Assembly (NCBI RefSeq): GCF_000515415.1
Contig: NZ_KI911783.1
Location: forward strand, 4,392,392 to 4,456,391
Source: Bradyrhizobium sp. WSM1417
GTDB lineage: Bacteria > Pseudomonadota > Alphaproteobacteria > Rhizobiales > Xanthobacteraceae
Direction of reading: 5' to 3'
Length of the DNA: 64,000 nt
Below, piece by piece: positions 16,756 through 24,839 of the stretch; position 1 is the stretch's first letter; every line of letters begins with the position of its first letter. The position numbers and the translations under genes are program-made. Under the pieces are notes generated by a model that saw only the letters and a program-made list of their open reading frames with translations, had not been told where the DNA came from and made no database searches.

Positions 16756-17643
16756 ATGGCGTTGTCGTCCATGACCGGCTTTGCCCGAAGCCACGGCGCG
16801 AGCGGGCCGTATACGTTCGAATGGGAATTGAAGTCGGTCAACGCCAAGGGCTTTGATCTCAGGGTACGGCTGCCGCAGGGGTTCGACGAGCTCGAGGCTC
16901 ATGCCAAAAAGCGCGCCGCCGAGCTGCTCTCGCGAGGCACCGTCTACGCCAATCTGACCGTCAAGCGCGCCAATGCGGCCACCAGCGTCCGCGTCAATGA
17001 AGACGTGCTCAACGCCGTCCTCAAGGCCGCCGCCGTGATCGCCGGCAAGGTCGATGCGGTCGCGCCGAGCGTCGACGGGCTTTTGGCCATCAAGGGTGTC
17101 ATTGAGGTCGCCGAGCCCGAAGGCGACGAGGAAGAGGACAAGGCCGCGCGCGCCGCCGCCGCGGACGCCTTCGACAAGGCGCTCGCCGAACTCGTCGAGA
17201 TGCGCAAGCGTGAGGGGAGTTCGCTCGGGCAGATCCTGATCCAGCGCGTCGACGAAGTCGAGCAGCTGGCGAAGAAGGCCGAGGCCGCGCCTGGCCGCAA
17301 GCCCGAGGCAATCAAGGCCAGGCTCGCCGAGCAGATCGCGAGCCTGCTCGACACTTCCGACCGTTTCGATTCCGACCGCCTGATGCAGGAAGCGATCCTG
17401 ATCGCGACCAGGGCCGACATCCGCGAGGAGCTCGACCGCATCGCCTCACACATCGCGCAGGCGCGCGAGCTGATCGGCAAGGGCGGCCCGGTCGGACGCA
17501 AGCTCGACTTCCTGGCGCAGGAATTTCACCGCGAGGTCAACACCTGTTGCTCGAAGTCGAACGACATCGAGCTGACCAATACGGGGCTCGCCATGAAGAA
17601 CGTGGTCGAGCAGTTCCGCGAGCAGGTCCAGAATCTGGAGTGA
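16756..17643 (+). CDS. YicC/YloC-family endoribonuclease-type protein
   Basis: The 295-residue product begins ALSSMTGFARSHG, the N-terminal signature of the YicC family. It ends with GRKLDFLAQEFHREVNTCCSKSNDIELTN, the conserved C-terminal DUF1732 signature with its Glu and Asn residues. E. coli YicC has been linked to RNA cleavage; the role here is inferred from the family. A coiled-coil-like acidic middle lies at about 115-200. It lies directly before gmk with a 3-base gap, the usual partner, so the two are co-transcribed. Confidence 0.93.
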   Translation: MALSSMTGFARSHGASGPYTFEWELKSVNAKGFDLRVRLPQGFDELEAHAKKRAAELLSRGTVYANLTVKRANAATSVRVNEDVLNAVLKAAAVIAGKVDAVAPSVDGLLAIKGVIEVAEPEGDEEEDKAARAAAADAFDKALAELVEMRKREGSSLGQILIQRVDEVEQLAKKAEAAPGRKPEAIKARLAEQIASLLDTSDRFDSDRLMQEAILIATRADIREELDRIASHIAQARELIGKGGPVGRKLDFLAQEFHREVNTCCSKSNDIELTNTGLAMKNVVEQFREQVQNLE

Positions 17644-17646
17644 TCG

Positions 17647-18306
17647 ATGACGAGTGGCGGTCACGGGACTGACGGTGTCGAGCGGCGCGGATTGATGTTC
17701 GTGCTGTCCTCGCCGTCGGGCGCGGGCAAGACGACGCTGTCGCGTATGTTGATCGACCGTATGCCCGGCCTCCGAATGTCGGTGTCGGCGACCACGCGGG
17801 CGATGCGGCCGGGCGAGGTCGACGGCAGGGACTATTCGTTCGTCGACAAGGCCACCTTCGAGGCGATGGCGAAGGCCGACCAGCTGCTGGAATGGGCGAC
17901 CGTGTTCGACAACAGTTACGGCACGCCGCGTGCGCCGGTTGAGGCGGCGCTGTCAGCCGGGCAGGACGTGCTGTTCGACATCGACTGGCAGGGCACGCAG
18001 CAGCTCCGAGAGAAGGCGCGCGCCGACGTTGTCAGCGTGTTCATCCTGCCGCCCTCGGCCGCCGATCTCGAGAAGCGGCTGCATTCGCGCGCGCAGGATT
18101 CCGACGAGGTGATCCGCAAGCGCATGAGCCGCGCCAGCCACGAGATGAGCCACTGGGCGGAGTACGACTACATCGTCATCAACCACGACGTTGACGAGGC
18201 CTTCGCCGAGGTGCAGTCGATCCTGAAGGCCGAACGCCTCAAGCGCGAGCGGCAGACCGGCCTCGTGGGCTTCGTGCGAGGTCTGCAAGGTCAGCTTCAA
18301 GGTTAG
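17647..18306 (+). CDS. gmk: Guanylate kinase
   Basis: Gmk phosphorylates GMP to GDP with ATP. The 219-residue product has the P-loop SSPSGAGKTTLSRM at about 21-34, the GMP-binding segment SVSATTRAMRPGEVDGRDYSFV, and the late IVINHDVDEAFAEV region. The first ~14 residues (MTSGGHGTDGVERRG) extend beyond E. coli Gmk. It follows yicC after three bases. Its last 68 bases overlap the end of the convergent gene at 18239-19438. Confidence 0.97.
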   Translation: MTSGGHGTDGVERRGLMFVLSSPSGAGKTTLSRMLIDRMPGLRMSVSATTRAMRPGEVDGRDYSFVDKATFEAMAKADQLLEWATVFDNSYGTPRAPVEAALSAGQDVLFDIDWQGTQQLREKARADVVSVFILPPSAADLEKRLHSRAQDSDEVIRKRMSRASHEMSHWAEYDYIVINHDVDEAFAEVQSILKAERLKRERQTGLVGFVRGLQGQLQG

Positions 18307-19438
18307 GCTGCGTCAGCCGCGGCCCGTCCTTCGCCAGCCGTTCCAGCATCGTCGTGATCACGTCGATGTCGATGGCGTCCTCGGCTCCGGCATCTTCATC
18401 GCGAGCGGCCGGCTCTTCGTCATTGGCGTCGTTGGCCGCGAGCTGCGGCGCGGCCTCGATCTGGAATTCTCCGTTGAAGATAATCGCGTCGTCGAGCTCC
18501 GCGGCATCTTGGTGCGCTTGCGGGACGCGCTCGTCGATCACATCGATCTCGCGATCGATCGCGGCAAGCTGCGCGGTCTTGAGCTGGGCTGCCTGCGGAC
18601 GCACGGCATCGAAATCCACCGGGCGCGGCTGCCGAGCGTGCGGCGCGCCGGCGGGCGCTGCGTTGAGCCAGGGTGCACGGCCATCGTCGCGATCGTGCGG
18701 CTCAAAATTGTCCCAGTTGACTCGGCGCTGGTCGGCGGCCTGGACGCGGATGCGTCCACCGGCGAAGCGGTAGACGACGCTGGCGAGGATGCCGGCAAGC
18801 GTCAGCGCACCGCCGATCACGAGCAGCAGCATCTGGAGCGAGCCGGTCTGCTTGTCGGCGGTGCTGTCGGCCGCGGCCAGAGCCATCGGAGCAGGGGACT
18901 TCGCCGGCTTCGCGGTGGACTGCGCGGCGACCGCGACAGGGGCAGGCGACGGCTGCTCTGTGGGCGCGGCGGCCGCCGTGGAGGCGTCGGGCCAGCGCCC
19001 GGCGACGGCGGGCTGCTGAACGTTGACGTCAGCGGAGGGGCTCGCAGCCTGTTGCGTTGGCGCCGGTCCCGCCTGTGCAGGCGTCTTCACAGGGGCGACG
19101 CTCTGCGGCGTCAGATATTCGGCGCGCGCGTCCTGGACCGAGTGCTGCTGCGGCACCGCTGAATCCGCTGCAGGCGTATCCGGCGCAGCCTGTGCGGTTT
19201 GAGTGGCCTTGCCGCCTTCGGCACGCAGATACCAGCATTGCCGCTTGGTCGCGCGCTCGAGGCGATAATGCCAATGCTGGCCCTGCGGCGCGGCGCCCTT
19301 TGGCGAGCCAAGGCAGTCGCTCGCGGCATTTGCCGTGCTCGGTGGCGTCGAGGCATTCTGCGACACGGCGGCAAGTGGCGCGCCGGCAATGATGCTGCCG
19401 ACGAGGGCAGATAAGAATTTTGCGGTGCGGTTGCCCAT
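18239..19438 (-). CDS. Membrane-anchored Ala/Pro-rich hypothetical protein with signal peptide
   Basis: From ATG at 19438, preceded by GGGAGACCAGG, the product is 399 residues. An N-terminal signal sequence (about 1-25, FLSALVGSIIAGAPLAAVSQ) leads to a short region with cysteines and aromatic residues (CLGSPKG, then HWHYRLERATKRQCWYLR). This reads like a small folded periplasmic motif common in this order. A Pro/Ala/Gln-rich linker follows, then one membrane helix at about 205-225 (LLLVIGGALTLAGILASVVY), and a charged C-terminal part of about 170 residues that would be cytoplasmic. I do not recognise a function. The last 68 bases overlap gmk on the other strand. ATG at 19459 is an alternative start. 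Confidence 0.7.
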   Translation of the reverse strand: MGNRTAKFLSALVGSIIAGAPLAAVSQNASTPPSTANAASDCLGSPKGAAPQGQHWHYRLERATKRQCWYLRAEGGKATQTAQAAPDTPAADSAVPQQHSVQDARAEYLTPQSVAPVKTPAQAGPAPTQQAASPSADVNVQQPAVAGRWPDASTAAAAPTEQPSPAPVAVAAQSTAKPAKSPAPMALAAADSTADKQTGSLQMLLLVIGGALTLAGILASVVYRFAGGRIRVQAADQRRVNWDNFEPHDRDDGRAPWLNAAPAGAPHARQPRPVDFDAVRPQAAQLKTAQLAAIDREIDVIDERVPQAHQDAAELDDAIIFNGEFQIEAAPQLAANDANDEEPAARDEDAGAEDAIDIDVITTMLERLAKDGPRLTQPNLEADLADLARSPRGRSAARA

Positions 19439-19587
19439 CCTGGTCTCCCGATTACGCATGACGCAACTCGTTACCTTCCCTTTGTCGTCAAAGACTTGGG
19501 TGGCAATGAGCCGCAAATCCGGAGAGGATGTGGCCTGAATCGGGCCTGCGCGGCGTTGGTTCCGCCGCGGAATCACACTTTTCGCTG

Positions 19588-20085
19588 CTATTGCTTGGTC
19601 GAAGTCCAGGTTCCGCCGCAGCCGTCCGAGCGCCGGAAGGATCCGGAGCCGCTGCGGGCAGCGAGGCGGCCCGAGCCGGTGAAGGTCACGCCATCGCCTT
19701 GACCGAACGTGCTGACCGCGCCGCTCGCGCTGACGGTACCCGTGACGCCTTGGCCTATGACCTTGCCCGAGGAGACCACGACCGCGCCGGACGTGGTGCC
19801 GCCGCAGCCGATGCTGACGACCATCCAGGCGCCGTCGAAACTCCCGCCACCGCCTCCACCACCTCCACCGCCGCGTCGCGAGGAACTGCGCGGCTCCTCG
19901 GCCGGCTTGCTGCGACGCGCCGAGGGCGTCGGCTCGGCTGATCGATCCGATCGCGAGCCAGACAGCGACTTCTCGTCATTGCCGATGGAGCCGCCGGCGC
20001 TGCCGGACTGCGCGACTGCGGACGATGGACCAACGACGGCGGACAGGAAGAAGGTCAGGGCAATCGCAGAGATGACGGCGCGCAT
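19588..20085 (-). CDS. Secreted Gly/Ser-rich hypothetical protein
   Basis: The product is 165 residues from ATG at 20085; another ATG lies at 20091. It has a signal peptide ending near SSAVAQ, a Ser/Arg-rich region, and a run of ten glycines at about residues 74-83. The compact C-terminal part (FDGAWMVVSIGCGGTTSGAV and onward) has two cysteine-glycine pairs and a repeated VSSGKVIGQGVTGTVSASG pattern that suggests a small beta domain. No function is recognised. It starts 27 bases after the caspase-like gene on the same strand and may share its transcript. Confidence 0.7.
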   Translation of the reverse strand: MRAVISAIALTFFLSAVVGPSSAVAQSGSAGGSIGNDEKSLSGSRSDRSAEPTPSARRSKPAEEPRSSSRRGGGGGGGGGGSFDGAWMVVSIGCGGTTSGAVVVSSGKVIGQGVTGTVSASGAVSTFGQGDGVTFTGSGRLAARSGSGSFRRSDGCGGTWTSTKQ

Positions 20086-20112
20086 GAGCAAAATCCAAAA
20101 TGAAAAATGGTA

Positions 20113-21459
20113 TCAGCGGCCGGAGCCGTCGGCACAGACGGAACCGATAATGCGGCAAGTTTTGCCAGCCTTGCCGCATTCGTCAAGCGCGGCGTCTTTC
20201 GCGCGCTGCACGCTGTCGCGCTGGACCAGCGACCAGGATTTGTCGGAGATCGCGAACGCGCCGCAGCGGTTGCCGTAGAAAGACAGCTCGATCGGACATT
20301 TGGCGCCACCGCAATTGCCGCGCGCATCCGCCACCGCCGCGCGGCGCGAGGCGTGGTTCCAGGATATGCCCCATTTGCTGCCGTCGGGGCCGTAGACGAT
20401 CGAACCCCATGGCTTCAGGTCCTCCATCTTGCGCATGCGCAGCAGCAGGCCTTCGGTGGCTTCGCCCGTTGGGGCCATGGAAATACGCTGCTGGAGCTTT
20501 GTGATCGCGCGGGTCATTCCGTCAGGGCTGTCAGGATCGAAATTGAGCTCGTAGAGCCGCTCGCTGAGTTCGCTCAGCAGGGCGGCATCGCGCAAGGGGA
20601 CGCGGTCCGGATCGGCGCGCAGTCGATCCGCCGGCAAAGGATCAGGCTGCATCGCTGCGACCTGCGGCGGGGCGGTTTGCGTCGGGGGTACGAAATAGAA
20701 GGTGCCGTCGATCGGCGAGGACGACACCCAGGGCTGCTGCGCGCCGGAGGTGGCCCGCTTCACCGCGAGGCCGACCTGGTTGAAGGTCTGGAACACGTCG
20801 AGGCCCGCGGTCCGGACCGTCGCGGCCAAGGCCTTGGTGTAGGGGCTGTGGCCGTCGCTGCCGTCCTGGGCGACGTTGCCGGGTTGCGTTGCGTAGGAGA
20901 TCAGCGTGCCCTCGGGCGCGCGCATCTGCGCGAGACCGCCATCGGAGGCGCGCAGGCCGCGTGAGCCGAACGGGTTGTTGCGGCAGGCGTCCAGGATCAC
21001 GAGGTTGAGGCGCGTGCCTGATCCCTGCATCTGGCGCAGCACGAGGTTGACATCGGTCATCTGGAAGTCGACGTCGGCCTCGCGCGTCGGGTTGGCGCCG
21101 ACCGGCACGAGATAGTTGGCGCCCGAGACCTGCACGCCGTGGCCGGCATAATAGAACAGCGCGACGTCGGCGCCCTGCACCTGCCGGCCAAAGCTCTGCA
21201 CCGCCAGGTCCATCGCGCCCTTGTCGAGATCGAGCTGGGCGCGGCCTCCGACCAGCGTGAAGCCGAGCAGGCCAAGCGTCTCCGCCATCAGGCTCGCGTC
21301 CTTGGATGGATTGTCGAGCGGCGTGATGTTCTTGTAGGCGGAGTTGCCGACCACGAGCGCGATGCGCTTCTCGGCCGATGCGGGTAGCGTGGCGACGACG
21401 AGCAGGGCTGCGACCAGCGTCGCCAGCCCCGGGACGCGATTGAAAATTCTCGCGCGCAT
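20113..21459 (-). CDS. Secreted caspase-fold (C14) protein with C-terminal DUF4189-like domain
   Basis: From ATG at 21459 the product is 448 residues. A signal peptide (about 1-29, ending LPASA) is followed by a peptidase C14 fold: KRIALVVGNSAY, then ALFYYAGHGVQ with the catalytic histidine near residue 107, and LVILDACRNNPFG with the catalytic cysteine near 159. Both residues of the dyad are present, so it may be an active metacaspase-like protease in the periplasm. The last ~100 residues (from GSIVYGPDGSKWGISW to the C-terminus) contain paired cysteines and resemble DUF4189, a small secreted domain. A middle region has Asp/Arg-rich helices. The substrate is unknown. ATG at 21462 is an equal alternative. 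Confidence 0.85.
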   Translation of the reverse strand: MRARIFNRVPGLATLVAALLVVATLPASAEKRIALVVGNSAYKNITPLDNPSKDASLMAETLGLLGFTLVGGRAQLDLDKGAMDLAVQSFGRQVQGADVALFYYAGHGVQVSGANYLVPVGANPTREADVDFQMTDVNLVLRQMQGSGTRLNLVILDACRNNPFGSRGLRASDGGLAQMRAPEGTLISYATQPGNVAQDGSDGHSPYTKALAATVRTAGLDVFQTFNQVGLAVKRATSGAQQPWVSSSPIDGTFYFVPPTQTAPPQVAAMQPDPLPADRLRADPDRVPLRDAALLSELSERLYELNFDPDSPDGMTRAITKLQQRISMAPTGEATEGLLLRMRKMEDLKPWGSIVYGPDGSKWGISWNHASRRAAVADARGNCGGAKCPIELSFYGNRCGAFAISDKSWSLVQRDSVQRAKDAALDECGKAGKTCRIIGSVCADGSGR

Positions 21460-21462
21460 CAA

Positions 21463-22289
21463 AATTCCCCAAAAATAAGGCGTCAGTCTAACAGTCCGGC
21501 GCGCCGGCGAAAAGCGGTGCGGCGTTTGTACCGGCCGTCACGCCCGGCGATGACGCGGATAGGCCGCGTTGCGTATTCGCAGGCGAGGGGCCATGGCTTC
21601 GCGTTCCCGCGGCAGATTCTGCCCGAGCCTTTGGTGCCGTTCATCGCCCAATGGAGGCCAAAGGGCGCAGGGAAGGCCGGGCGCCGGCGGCACCCGTTGG
21701 TCCGTGCGCTACAGGAGTGCACACGGGGTGGACCGATGGGGTGGCCGATCGCCCGGCCTTCCCTGCGCGGATGGTTTTAACGGTGTCCTTCGTGCTCTCC
21801 CCGGGGAGCGATGCACTATTGCCCCCGTCGCCCCGCCGGTCGCTGATGCGCGCGCCCGGTTGGGCCGCCACATCACCGCGAGGCTTGACGCACAGACCCC
21901 GGGCGTCAGGACCACACGACTTCTCCGTCCGCGGACGGTCCCGCCAAAATCGTCAGGGGCTTGCGTGTGCTCACCCCCGATGACCGACAAGCCCGCTCTC
22001 CAGCGCCGTGTCGTACGCGTCGCGTGAGGACTCACGGTTGCCCGCCCTGTCGTCACGCCGCCCGCGCCGTCGCTGCCGCGTCCACCGCCACCCGGCCCGC
22101 ATGTCGTGACGGTCGCGAACGCCCCTTTGGCAGGGCCAGGATGGCGCGCATATGCCACAAATCCGAAATTCGGAAAAGCGAAATGTTTTTGCGGCGAGGG
22201 CTTGACGGGGTGTTTTGCCCGACGCCTTGTGTCCCGCTTCCGGAAACTTCCCCAGGCGCCAGACGTTTAATTCCGGCTGAGGAGACGCC
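21463..22289. other. 827-base non-coding interval with repeat-like character
   Basis: No open frame here resembles a protein on either strand; the frames present are rich in Arg, Pro, Gly and Ala and lack motifs. The block from about 21650 to 22260 contains the perfect 19-base inverted repeat described separately. From memory it resembles a sequence dispersed through Bradyrhizobium and related genomes, but I could not check this. It ends just upstream of the cupin gene. Confidence 0.5.
21665..21768. repeat. Perfect 19-base inverted repeat (hairpin with 66-base loop)
   Basis: GCGCAGGGAAGGCCGGGCG at 21665-21683 is exactly complementary to 21750-21768. Either strand of a transcript could fold into a strong stem around a 66-base loop. 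No gene overlaps it. The function is unknown; a structured RNA or a small dispersed element are both possible. Confidence 0.75.
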
Positions 22290-22904
22290 ATGCCGATCAA
22301 GGACCAGATCAAGAATCTCGCCAAGAAGCTCGTGGAGGATCATCCCGACGCGGCAATGCTGCGGGCGCTTGTGCGGGCTCGGAAGCCGACAGCCATCCGT
22401 TTCCAGGACGATGGCATCGTGCCGAATAACCCGCATTTTCCCGTGTTGCTCTATCGCGGCGCGGTGAACCTGAAGACCCCGCGTTTTGCTCCAGAGGTCA
22501 TCGTCGACACGCTGTTCGATAGTCATGGCTGGGGCCGCTCTTGGCGCGATACCGTTTACGATTTTGTCCACTATCATTCGCAGATCCACGAAGTGATGGG
22601 CGTGGCACGCGGCACGGCCAGGATCGAGTGCGGCGGGATCAAGGGGCGAATCCTGAGTGTGAAGGCCGGAGACGTTCTGGTCCTTCCCGCAGGCACCGGA
22701 CACCGGCTGATCGAGTCCAGCCGGGACTTCCTGGTCGTCGGAGCGTATCCGCAGGAGGGGACGTATGACGAGTGCACCGACACGCGAGAGCGTCCTGACG
22801 CCAGGAAACGTATCGCCAAGGTCCGCAAGCCGAAGACAGATCCCGTGCTGGGTGCCGGCGGCCCGTTGCTCAAATCATGGCGGATAAAGCCATCGCGATC
22901 GTGA
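22290..22904 (+). CDS. Cupin-domain protein (YjlB-like)
   Basis: The 204-residue product has an N-terminal region with FQDDGIVPNNPHFPVLLYRG and a single cupin barrel. Cupin motif 1 is YHSQIHEVMGVARG and motif 2 is GDVLVLPAGTGH, with histidines and a glutamate that would bind one metal ion. The layout fits the YjlB family of uncharacterised cupins. The last ~45 residues are basic and polar. ATG at 22290 follows GAGGAGACGCC. It appears to be a single gene, convergent with the Crp-type gene at 22970. The substrate is unknown. Confidence 0.85.
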   Translation: MPIKDQIKNLAKKLVEDHPDAAMLRALVRARKPTAIRFQDDGIVPNNPHFPVLLYRGAVNLKTPRFAPEVIVDTLFDSHGWGRSWRDTVYDFVHYHSQIHEVMGVARGTARIECGGIKGRILSVKAGDVLVLPAGTGHRLIESSRDFLVVGAYPQEGTYDECTDTRERPDARKRIAKVRKPKTDPVLGAGGPLLKSWRIKPSRS

Positions 22905-22969
22905 GGCGAGGCGATAGCTTTCGCTGTGCCGGTTTCGAGTGTCGTTCGTTGGAACGCCGCCCGCCTCGC

Positions 22970-23671
22970 TCACGTCAGATAATCCGGCGTGAAATCCGCG
23001 AGCGCGCGGAGTTCGTCGGGTTGCAACAGCTCGATCTCGCTTCCCTCCCAGGCAATCAATCGGCGCCCTCTCAGCTCCTGGATGGTGCGATTGACGTGGA
23101 CGATCGACAATCCGCAGGCATCGGCGACATGCCGCTGCGTCATCGGCATGTGGAAACGGCCGTTCTTGACGAGGCCCACGACCTCCAGCCTTGCGGCGAG
23201 CTCACAGATCAGATGCGCTACCTTCGGCAGCGCCGCCTGTGCGCCGAGGCGCGCGATCCATTGTCGCGAGATCGCCGCATCGATCAGCGTCTCGCGCCAG
23301 AACGCGCGGGTCAGGTGAATGGAGCCGTCAAGCAGCTGCTTGAGTTGGCTGTGTGCGACGTAGCCGACGATAGTGGGTCCGAGACCGACGAGGTCCGCAT
23401 CCATCGGCGAGACCAGCAGCGTGTGCAGGCACGGCATGTCGCCGGGAACGTGGAAGGCGAGGATCTGGCTGCGATCGCCGACGATGCGAGCCTGGTAGAG
23501 AAAGCCGCTGACGACGAAAACGCAGCGAGAGGCATCTTCACCCTGGCGCAGCACGATCTCGCCGTCCGAAACCTGACGGAGCGTGGACGGCAGGCCAGCG
23601 ATCTGGCGGCGTTCGTCTTCTGAGAGGCCTTCAATCGCCTGGAGATGTGCGATGAACTTCGGGTGTGGCAT
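22970..23671 (-). CDS. Crp/Fnr-family transcriptional regulator (first of three)
   Basis: The 233-residue product has an N-terminal cyclic-nucleotide-type sensor barrel, starting with VSDGEIVLRQGEDASRCVFV and containing FHVPGDMPCLHTLL. A dimer helix and a C-terminal winged helix-turn-helix follow, with recognition region MTQRHVADACGLSIVHVNRT at about residues 175-195. There is no FNR-type cysteine cluster. The gene is convergent with the cupin gene. A small hypothetical gene ends 17 bases upstream of it on the same strand. The ligand is unknown. Confidence 0.9.
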   Translation of the reverse strand: MPHPKFIAHLQAIEGLSEDERRQIAGLPSTLRQVSDGEIVLRQGEDASRCVFVVSGFLYQARIVGDRSQILAFHVPGDMPCLHTLLVSPMDADLVGLGPTIVGYVAHSQLKQLLDGSIHLTRAFWRETLIDAAISRQWIARLGAQAALPKVAHLICELAARLEVVGLVKNGRFHMPMTQRHVADACGLSIVHVNRTIQELRGRRLIAWEGSEIELLQPDELRALADFTPDYLT

Positions 23672-23688
23672 GGAGAGGAAGAGGTGTT

Positions 23689-23928
23689 TCAGTCGTCACG
23701 CGGCATCGCCGGCTCAAGCAGGCGTCGTGAGAGTTTTGCGATAGTCCAATCGGACACGGGAACCGCCTGGAACTCGCGGATGGCGCGCGCAAGCTCCTGA
23801 TCCGACATCGGCTGCGCCGGCTCCTTCAACCTGCCTTGCAGGAAGGCATGGCTGATACTGTCCAGGTGCTCGCCCGAATCCGATGCGAACAGGTGGCGAA
23901 TGCGCTTCAGGATCGTCGTGGGGCTCAT
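23689..23928 (-). CDS. Small hypothetical protein (79 aa)
   Basis: From ATG at 23928 the product is MSPTTILKRIRHLFASDSGE and onward, 79 residues, predicted mainly helical. It contains a segment (MSDQELARAIREFQAVPVSDW) that looks like a folded helical pair. It has no signal peptide or membrane segment. It lies 17 bases upstream of the Crp-type gene at 22970-23671 on the same strand, so it could be the first gene of that operon. A longer frame up to 24087 exists, but its N-terminal part is Arg/Pro-rich and unlike a native protein. I do not recognise the family. Confidence 0.5.
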   Translation of the reverse strand: MSPTTILKRIRHLFASDSGEHLDSISHAFLQGRLKEPAQPMSDQELARAIREFQAVPVSDWTIAKLSRRLLEPAMPRDD

Positions 23929-24079
23929 GCGAAGGGCGGGCGCGGTGTGCGATCGAGGGACGGCGGGGGCTGCGACCCTGTAACGTCGCAAACCGGTAGC
24001 AACCTGTGCTTCCGACCAGCGTTCTAGTCCGCTGATACGGGCCGGATGTATCATTTGATCGAACCGGCAGGATTTTTGG

Positions 24080-24107
24080 CGGGACACATGGAACGGGACA
24101 CATGGAA
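24080..24107 (+). repeat. Tandem 14-base duplication at the start codon of the second Crp-type gene
   Basis: CGGGACACATGGAA occurs twice in direct succession (24080-24093, 24094-24107). Each copy contains an ATG. The one at 24102 starts the Crp-type protein. The one at 24088 opens a 12-codon frame in another phase that stops at 24126, overlapping the gene start. Confidence 0.8.
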
Positions 24108-24839
24108 AAAGCCCATGACGTGCTGATCCGGAACCTGGGCGAGCACACCGCGCTCGCCCAGGAGGATGTCGCCGAAATTCGCGGGCTGACCTTTGTGCAG
24201 CGCGAGTTCGCGCCGAACGAGGATTTCATCCGTCAGGGCGACGAACCCGAGCATTCGGCGCTGGTCGTCTCCGGCATGATCGCGCGCTACCATCTGCTCG
24301 ACAGCGGCCGGCGGCAATATCTCGCGTTCCATCTGTCCGGCGACCTGCCGGACTCCCAGGGCTTGTTCATCGACCAGATGGACCATGGCCTCTGCGCCCT
24401 CGGGCCCGCCTCGGTGGCCTTCATCCCGCACCGCGAATTGCTCAACGCGTTCCGTCGGCGGCCGACCTTCGCGCTCTCGGTCTGGCGCGAAACCCTGCTC
24501 GATGCCGCGATCTTTCGCGAGGCCATCACCAACAACAGCGCCCGGCCGATGCACACGCGCATGGCACACCTGTTCTGCGAGCTGTTCTACCGCGCGCGGG
24601 CCGCGCAACTCGTTCGCGGCAATCGCTGCCGCCTGCCGATCAGCCTGGCGCAGCTCGGCGAGACGCTGGGCATGGCGATCGCGACGGTGAACCGGACGCT
24701 CGCCGACCTCAGGCGGAGCGGGACCATGGACTTGCGCGACAGCGAGCTGATCGTGCTGAAATGGCGCGAACTGCAGCGGCTCGGAGGCTTCAGTCCGACT
24801 TATCTGCATCTCAAGCGTCAGTCGCCGCCGCGCGCGTGA
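24102..24839 (+). CDS. Crp/Fnr-family transcriptional regulator (second of three)
   Basis: The 245-residue product shows the sensor barrel (NEDFIRQGDEPEHSALVVSG, then YLAFHLSGDLPDSQGL), a central helix, and a winged helix-turn-helix with ISLAQLGETLGMAIATVNRT at about 190-210. It resembles the gene at 22970 more than the one at 24818 (both have a WRETL-DAAI segment before the dimer helix). This suggests these two are paralogues. No FNR-type cysteine cluster is present. The start codon lies in a 14-base tandem duplication. The 3' end overlaps the third Crp-type gene by 22 bases on the other strand. Confidence 0.9.
   Translation: MEKAHDVLIRNLGEHTALAQEDVAEIRGLTFVQREFAPNEDFIRQGDEPEHSALVVSGMIARYHLLDSGRRQYLAFHLSGDLPDSQGLFIDQMDHGLCALGPASVAFIPHRELLNAFRRRPTFALSVWRETLLDAAIFREAITNNSARPMHTRMAHLFCELFYRARAAQLVRGNRCRLPISLAQLGETLGMAIATVNRTLADLRRSGTMDLRDSELIVLKWRELQRLGGFSPTYLHLKRQSPPRA

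Noticed and set aside
21569..22158. Two ~150-codon frames in the gmk-rsmA accessory stretch
   Set aside because: Both are Arg/Gly/Pro/Thr-rich, have no motif and cross an inverted repeat. The block looks non-coding.
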